Origin: Branchiostoma floridae
Taxonomy: Eukaryota; Chordata; Leptocardii; Amphioxiformes; Branchiostomatidae
Reading direction: 5' to 3'
NCBI RefSeq assembly: GCF_000003815.2
Contig: NC_049990.1
Span: 13,146,255-13,210,254, forward strand
Length of the DNA stretch: 64,000 nt
Shown: positions 57,320 through 64,000 of the stretch, piece after piece
Numbering within the stretch: the first letter of the stretch is position 1
Layout of the letters: every line of letters begins with the position of its first letter
Position numbers and translations under genes: made by a program
Notes under the pieces: generated by a model
Seen by the model: only the letters and a program-made list of their open reading frames with translations
What the model was told of the DNA's origin: nothing
Databases searched by the model: none

Positions 57320-57686
57320 GGCAGAACTTTGTCTGCCATCGGGATACGGATTTGCCTGTTCTGTACAGCCTTGAATGCGAGTGAGTAAGGGAACCGTACT
57401 TACGCAGCACGTGTAAGTACGGCCTTCATATGCTAACGTGACAATCGCACAGACATCGTATGTACAATTCACTTACCGCTTGCACAACGAATTATACACG
57501 CAACCGCTCACATACTTGCACCTCAGTGTGCAAGCACGGTGCGCTGATCATGAGAGCTACTCCCGGCCCTCCCTGCCTTTCCATTCCTTCCGCAAATTTT
57601 CAGAAAAACGTGGCGGATGTTATCTCCAAAAAAAGACGTACGGACAAAAAAAGCACGTACGGCGGGTTATGGCTTATGCCCTTAGC
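57320..57686 (-). mobile_element. MITE family M1, rearranged copy d
   Basis: Holds M1 pieces (TTTGTCTGCCATCGGGATAC, CAGAAAAACGTGGCGGATG, GACGTACGGACAAAAAAAGC) and the end GCACGTACGGCGGGTTATGG then CCCTTAGC; the other TIR was not found. About 100 bp of foreign sequence in the middle. Confidence 0.6.
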
Positions 57687-58106
57687 TTTACGCTACGCTA
57701 TATTTACGGCCATGTTCCACCGTAAGTCCTCGTGGTGGATTGCACAAGATATACTATTACGCAGACCTGGTCGTGTGATGCAGGTCTGGTTTTAGAGTAT
57801 ACTCTTGGTCTCTTGGTAGGGACATGGTGCTCTGCAACCCTTTCTTTCCTATACTCCAATGTTATCATAAAATCACATAAAGTAATCTTTCTGTCGATAG
57901 ATGCGAATACATGCCCGCAGTCATGCCAGTATTTTTATTATTTTTGGTAATGCAAGGGAATCATCCTCCCCAATCGAGAAAAAAGAAACACAATCAAAAC
58001 CAGCAAGAAAGGGACAATTATTCTAATATAATTTCCTCTCATTTACCTAACATGTCGGACCACAATCAAGATACCCTAACAGCCATGTGTCGCCTAGGTG
58101 ATCGTT

Positions 58107-58413
58107 NNNNNNNNNNNNNNNNNNNNNNNNNNNNNNNNNNNNNNNNNNNNNNNNNNNNNNNNNNNNNNNNNNNNNNNNNNNNNNNNNNNNNNNNNNNNNN
58201 NNNNNNNNNNNNNNNNNNNNNNNNNNNNNNNNNNNNNNNNNNNNNNNNNNNNNNNNNNNNNNNNNNNNNNNNNNNNNNNNNNNNNNNNNNNNNNNNNNNN
58301 NNNNNNNNNNNNNNNNNNNNNNNNNNNNNNNNNNNNNNNNNNNNNNNNNNNNNNNNNNNNNNNNNNNNNNNNNNNNNNNNNNNNNNNNNNNNNNNNNNNN
58401 NNNNNNNNNNNNN
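58107..58413. other. Assembly gap, 307 N
   Basis: Run of N. Confidence 0.99.
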
Positions 58414-58691
58414 TCTAAACAGAAATAGATATGGAGGCATCTCAAGTTCTGCCCAGAATTGATTTTATGGCCCTTTTTTTAGCATTTTTAGACCAAAAAT
58501 GTATATTTATATATCACCCCTCCAACTTTACTTGCTGCGCCTAATAGAGGAGGATTAATGATGGTGATCATGTTTCACCCTTTATACAGTAATGTTCTAT
58601 CCACAGGACAAGGAAACTTTTTTCTCTATATATCTCCTGCAATTAGAAATGATATTCCGTTCGAAGTGTTTGGCTGAAGCGTAACACTATA

Positions 58692-58894
58692 TAGTTCACC
58701 TTTATCCGCAAGGTAACCTATATCCGTTGTCTTTACAAACAAGGTATTTATGGTCGATGGGCAGTGGTTTCAAATTGTAATATTTTCAAAATATCACAGT
58801 TTATAACCACCGTCCTTCGAGGTAATGTTCCTATATACCTACACTGTTTTTAGAAACAACGAATATAGGTTACTCCACGAATAAAGGTGAACTA
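58692..58894. mobile_element. MITE with about 40-bp imperfect TIRs (203 bp)
   Basis: Left TAGTTCACCTTTATCCGCAA then GGTAACCTATATCCGTTGT; right inverse TAGTTCACCTTTATTCGTGG then AGTAACCTATATTCGTTGT. TA at the borders. The whole element folds into a long hairpin. Confidence 0.82.
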
Positions 58895-58899
58895 GCGTT

Positions 58900-59715
58900 A
58901 TGTACCTGTTACCTATATAAGGCTGCGCCCATTATCGATTACAACTTCAAACTTGATAAACATGGATAGAAGAAAAAGACTGTGACCTAGTTAGATATAT
59001 AGTTAGTCAGTACAGGACATTTCTCCATACATGTGGGGCAGTTAGCCAGCAAAAATCCTACGTAACACAGTGTATTTTTGTTCCTTGGTATTTGTGAATA
59101 ACAACTTTCGGATGAAATATATATATAATATATATACATACATAAAGATAAAATTTAGTACCTGCAGTCGCATGTTTAAGATATCCATCGTGCCTAAAGC
59201 TCCGTAAAGACGTCAAGATTACATGTATCGATTTTGTTATCTTGGTCGGCCGCCTATTAACCTCCCATAGGGCACGGTTCCGCGGGGTAAACGAGCGCAG
59301 ATACAAGAAGGGAAACGTTCCCGACAGTTTCGCTACGGATTAACACGCGCCTTGATGCCTGCAATGCTGCAATATTTCTTTCAAATAAATATTAATGAGT
59401 GAGGATTTCGGCCATTCCTGTTCCCAGGATGCCATTTGTAAGGATCAGCAAGAAAAAAGGGAAGAAGGAGATTTTTGTAACGCCAAGGATTACTGTCAGA
59501 AATGAAGAAGTTAAAATTTTAAAGAGGGGATATCACAAAAATCCACAACGTAAACCCAGCTGTGCACGTGCCCTATACGTGATCACTGCTGTACGTCCTT
59601 ATACCCAGTTGGTGCTCCAAACATCGTTTCTTTAACATTCATATGACTTCCAATATTTTTGGAAGACGGACTTTACCCTAGCTTCAGAATCTGGTAATTA
59701 AAAGGCGTTGAGTTT
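58900..59715. other. Non-coding, nothing recognised
   Basis: Includes (TA)n near 59120-59138; 59160-59400 is evenly complex and repeat-free by eye. No gene seen. Confidence 0.4.
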
Positions 59716-59719
59716 ATAA

Positions 59720-61440
59720 TTACCTTCGCCAAGAGGGTTATATATTCCGTTATGGCTTGATGTTGTGTCTCTATATGTAGGTCAACAGTATATATATAAC
59801 TCGAAAAGCTGAGTATGGATTTTCATGATATTTGGGTATTTGAGTAGCGGTTGCGGAAAGGAAGGTTGGCGAAGCATTTTTCGTCAGGAAAGTAGCGGGC
59901 TCAGTGTGTGTTTGTTGCGAACAGCATAATTCGAGACGTTGCGGATGATTTATATGGTATTTGGTGGATTGGTAGGGGTTGGGAAAAGAAGGTCAAGTTT
60001 GATAATGGGCCTCCAAGCGGCGAGTTACGGTACTGCAGCGGAGGACCAAGGTTGCAGATAATTTTCCTCAAGTACCAGGTACATGCTTTTAAGTTGTGGA
60101 TATGCATTTGGGTGGGGAGTAAGTTGTGTAAGTTTGGGCCCTCTGACGGCTTGTCTTGAACTGTAGGGGCTGATTTTGTTGTAGACTTTAAAACAGAATA
60201 ACTCAGAAAAGGGTGGGCGGATTGTCATAAAATTTGGTATGTAGATGTCTTGAGTGATGAAATTTGTTTTATGATTATTTGATTAATATAACTACTGATC
60301 ACCACTGCATTCTATTCTTGTTATCACAGATGAAATATTTACTTCCTGCCTTGAACAGGATACTCATCACCAATGGTAAAATTACTTTCTTTTGATTTTC
60401 TGGTTTTGCCTGCAACAGATAAAATATAATTTCTCGTGTACCTCACTGCCTGTGTCAGCAACGTCACTTAGTCGAAACGACATCTGGCGGAATGCAGGTA
60501 CTGTGCAACAAACGCCACATTTCCATTGCATACTAGTAACTCAATGAGTTTTTGGCAACGCCTCAGGGGCTAGCCGAATAGTATAGTGTGCGCTCGTTTG
60601 ACAAGACTTCTAAAAAAATCATGAATTTTTCCCCAAGTAAGTCAGGAATTTTAGTTGCATCCTCCCTTTAGATGGGATTAACTCGGGAACGGGTTGACGG
60701 ATCTACATAATATTTGGAATGTAGATAGCTCCAGATAGAGATGTCTTACACGATTAAATGCTTAGCATGAAAGTTAGTTCATCTGTTTAGGTAGAATACA
60801 TTATAGAAAAAATTGCTAACACTTTACTTCTAACGTGGTGAATATAGAAAGGGCCATTTTGTGTACAAGGTCGACGGATATTGACCGAAAATTTACAGGG
60901 GTAAGTCTTTATAATCTAAACATGACATATATAACTAAAAAAGAGAGAAATATCGATAGACAACAATTATGCTTAATTGTGCAAATTATTACCTAGTTTA
61001 CATGATTAAAGAGAAATTCTTTCTATTGTGTTAAATTACGAAAATTTCATTCTTGCGACGTATGGCAACAAAATAAGTCATGCAAATTAGTGTCTCATTT
61101 ATATGATTTGTGACAAAATGCTACAATAGCTTTCTTTGCTAAGACATCCATACTTTGAAGACATTGTTATTTAGGTAGAGGAGATGATCAACTGATATAG
61201 TTTATGAAAATTAGGACTTCATTGGTATAATAGATGCATATGAGAAACATTTATAGTAGGTCACTCGTCACAAGAGATCGCATTTCTTGTTAACAAAAAT
61301 GCCCTACAAACATCCATCGCGTAAAATAATCTTCATACATACATACAGCCAGGCGAAAGGATAGAACACAAATACAACACACCAACAACAACAATCATTA
61401 ATACTTAAAAACAATTAGTTAAAAACGTTCCGCATAAAAG
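59720..61440 (-). repeat. Dispersed repeat R2, long minus-strand copy
   Basis: Starts with the hairpin-like ACCTTCGCCAAGAGGGTTAT, then GGTTGGGAAAAGAAGGTCAA, GGGCCTCC and GTACTGCAGCGGAGGACCAA (inverse of the R2 3' landmarks at 53100-53160), later GACGGATCTACATAATATTT, and near 61150-61370 the inverse of 3540-3780. About 1.7 kb, the longest copy of the family here; no coding frame. Confidence 0.55.
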
Positions 61441-61512
61441 CTGATAACTGCAATTCAACAAGATTTCAGAGATGGCCATACAATCTAGTTTAGGAGTTAG
61501 AGAGGGAGGGAC

Positions 61513-61944
61513 TTAAAAGCCGGAACTACGAGGGGCGTTCAATAAGTAATGCCCCTGACCCATTTCCCATAGCAGGAGATTAAGGAAACTTGGCACAGTT
61601 ATTAGTCGTTCTCTACATAGGAACCACCCAGAGTTATGCATTTCTCCCATTGTTTGATGCAGCTCTGAACACCGTTTTTGTAGAACACCCCAGGTTGGTC
61701 CTCCAACAGATGCCTCATCAATGGCAGAAGAGGAACGACCAGGTCTGGGAGCTGTTTCCACAGACTTACGGCCATGTTTGAATTCAGGATGCCAGCGTTT
61801 TACAAGGTCATATGATGGGGCATCATCACCATCAGTTTCTTTCATTTCATCAAAAGTCTCCTTTGGTGTGCGTCCTTTCAAATACAAAAACCGGATCACT
61901 GCACGACACTCAACTGGCTCCATTTCACACGTAGTCCATTTCAC
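61513..61944 (-). pseudogene. Mariner transposase remnant, 143-codon frame
   Basis: Same HTH region as copy 1 (CRAVIRFLYLKGRTPKETFD to RPGRSSSAID) and the same deletion junction. Here the frame runs on through MGEMHNSGWFLCRERLITVP and out through the TIR, stopping 16 bp past the element. Copy 1 has a stop where this one has Cys. No catalytic Asp triad. Confidence 0.82.
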
Positions 61945-62106
61945 ACCTGACTCAGCTCAAACACCAGTAAATCAGAAACCACAATTAGTTCAGAACTGTT
62001 TTTTGCAACATACCCCATAGAGATATGAATTATTACACATGCAAAATTTCATCTAGCTCAGACAACTGAAAGTGGTTTAGAGGCATTACTTATTGAACGC
62101 CCCTCG
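61529..62106 (-). mobile_element. Internally deleted mariner, copy 2 (578 bp)
   Basis: TIRs CGAGGGGCGTTCAATAAGTA and its inverse, TA at 61527-61528 and 62107-62108. Opposite orientation to, and same length as, the copy at 51866-52443, so both descend from one already deleted master element. Confidence 0.92.
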
Positions 62107-62109
62107 TAC

Positions 62110-63095
62110 CATCCCCTTCCAGAAAAGCCAGAGTTCTGTTTGGTGGATGCCAGATTCACAAGCTCGTGAGAAACCCGTCACAGTCTTTTCTGAAACGTCT
62201 TCTCAAGAAGCTTGTGCTTATCCAGGCGAATCCCCGTGGGACGTTATTTTGTCAGGTCGCACCAAGGCTCTGGAACACACACCACAGAGCATATCGATTA
62301 ACAGTCGTGACTGCGGGGTGTTTGGAGGTGACTAGTCATCTTCATAGCATCCTGACATGTGATCGCTTCCACAGAGGGCGTGCAATAAGAAACGCGTCAA
62401 TAATGAATGGAACCATTCCCTTCGTTTGACTCCACTGACTCGCTAGTACATTTCCAGGACGGTCAAGACAAAAATTTGCGATTTCGTAAAGTACTTGAAA
62501 ACAGACAATGCAAAAGGTGTATTGATGTGCTTTATCATTCTCACTTATCATTATTGGGCATTCCAGGCACTCACAGTCAATAGCGAAGAGGCTTATTGAG
62601 TATAAGGGTATATCAGCCGATACTTATTGGACGAATTAGCCATGATCAAAGACAGTTATTGAGAACTGCGTGAAGGGTTGAAAGAGGAAAGGCGGTTCAA
62701 ACGCCAAGAGTTCAACGTGGTCTCAGTAGCGAAAGATATCAAGACATGTTGATTTGATTGTATGGATGACCCAAAACTGATATCGTGGGAATGAAAATGT
62801 TGTCAAAGGTTGCCTATGTTTTGATAGTGGTCTGAAAGTTTGAACACGTGACGAAATAAAGTATGGTAAACCGAGCATTAGATTATTTTAGATTTGCTCG
62901 TTTACATCTTATTCTTTACCCTTCAAATATATATAAGCATTCAATGACATAAGTAGACTTTCCCCGATAATTTGGCAACTGCTTTGTACGATTTACAGTA
63001 CTAATTGGAAGTTAAGTTAATTAGTTTATCAAACTTTAGTTTGAAAAACTCGGTGAAAACTGTTAATTGATACCCCAAAAATATCGGGCTGCTAT
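62110..63095. other. Non-coding, nothing recognised
   Basis: Short frames only; no repeat relationship noticed. Confidence 0.4.
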
Positions 63096-63097
63096 AG

Positions 63098-63517
63098 NNN
63101 NNNNNNNNNNNNNNNNNNNNNNNNNNNNNNNNNNNNNNNNNNNNNNNNNNNNNNNNNNNNNNNNNNNNNNNNNNNNNNNNNNNNNNNNNNNNNNNNNNNN
63201 NNNNNNNNNNNNNNNNNNNNNNNNNNNNNNNNNNNNNNNNNNNNNNNNNNNNNNNNNNNNNNNNNNNNNNNNNNNNNNNNNNNNNNNNNNNNNNNNNNNN
63301 NNNNNNNNNNNNNNNNNNNNNNNNNNNNNNNNNNNNNNNNNNNNNNNNNNNNNNNNNNNNNNNNNNNNNNNNNNNNNNNNNNNNNNNNNNNNNNNNNNNN
63401 NNNNNNNNNNNNNNNNNNNNNNNNNNNNNNNNNNNNNNNNNNNNNNNNNNNNNNNNNNNNNNNNNNNNNNNNNNNNNNNNNNNNNNNNNNNNNNNNNNNN
63501 NNNNNNNNNNNNNNNNN
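63098..63517. other. Assembly gap, 420 N
   Basis: Run of N. Confidence 0.99.
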
Positions 63518-64000
63518 ACCTTATTGAGCTGAAAATGTACATTCAGAAAATTAGATGACAAACACCGAGATCAACTGGGCATTCTGCCATAGATCAAAGG
63601 TATTAGTCAAGTTTGGAAACGAAAGACACCCCTTCAGCTGTCCACAGCTAATCTTTATTCAGCACATACACCAGCTCTGCCTTCCTCCAATAACCACTTT
63701 TGTTGCTGAAAAGCGACGGGTTATTACCAGCTGTCATTTGCCGAGAAGACGAAAGTCCGCCATTATTTGATAAAATGAAAATTGGCTCCATCTGTAGATT
63801 TTATTACTGGACGGTCGTCGTTGCCTGCCTCATTAACTCCTACGACCTCAGCCGCACTGGTAAAGCCTGGGTTGTTATTCATTTTTATCCACTCACTGAA
63901 GGACTGACAGAGACAAATGACCCCAAGACTTTCTTCTGTGCACTCAGCCTTTTAACATCTAACAGTGACCCTGTGATCAACGTGGAAGCTTTCACGTGTC
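63518..64000. other. Non-coding up to the window edge
   Basis: No exon recognised; a gene beyond the edge cannot be excluded. Confidence 0.35.

Overview
This is an animal (eukaryotic) genomic window and not a microbial one. Genes are split by introns with GT/AG borders, most of the DNA is non-coding, and it is full of tRNA-derived SINEs, LINE tails, TIR transposons, minisatellites and microsatellites. Four runs of N are assembly gaps. The repeat mix, plus a secreted phospholipase A2 and an IgGFc-binding-domain gene, suggest an invertebrate deuterostome. A lancelet (Branchiostoma) is my best guess, made from general knowledge and not from a database search.

Only two protein-coding genes can be assembled with confidence, both on the minus strand. 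(1) A seven-exon gene (coding exons 44471 down to 31804) gives a 557-residue protein: signal peptide, one IgGFc-binding N-terminal-type domain, one C-terminal membrane helix and a 25-residue cytoplasmic tail. (2) A four-exon gene (50541 down to 47623) gives a 207-residue secretory phospholipase A2 with an intact calcium loop, catalytic His and Asp and a probable propeptide. In both, every exon joins the next in phase at a GT/AG junction, so the models support themselves.

Layout: 1-31.8 kb is gene-poor and repeat-dense. It has LINE 3' ends near 1.2-1.7, 2.3-2.5 and 25.1-25.9 kb, SINEs near 11.9, 13.1, 18.8, 19.6 and 28.2 kb, several MITEs, a Harbinger-like element at 15.4-16.7 kb inside a 20-bp minisatellite, an array of 43-bp hairpin units at 12.3 kb, an eight-copy 99-bp minisatellite at 26.6-27.4 kb and about 300 bp of (ATTC)n at 29.5 kb. 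31.8-44.5 kb is the IgGFc-binding-domain gene, whose introns hold a piggyBac-like element and other MITEs. 44.5-47.6 kb is intergenic with more MITEs. 47.6-50.5 kb is the PLA2 gene. 50.5-64 kb is again repeats, including two 578-bp internally deleted mariner copies in opposite orientation and a long-TIR mariner-type MITE.

Both genes encode proteins routed to the secretory pathway. A shared role in mucosal or extracellular defence is possible, but it rests only on family knowledge. I found no convincing new biological system; the most unusual observations are the membrane-anchored single-domain IgGFc-binding protein, the enlarged PLA2, and several well-defined repeat architectures.
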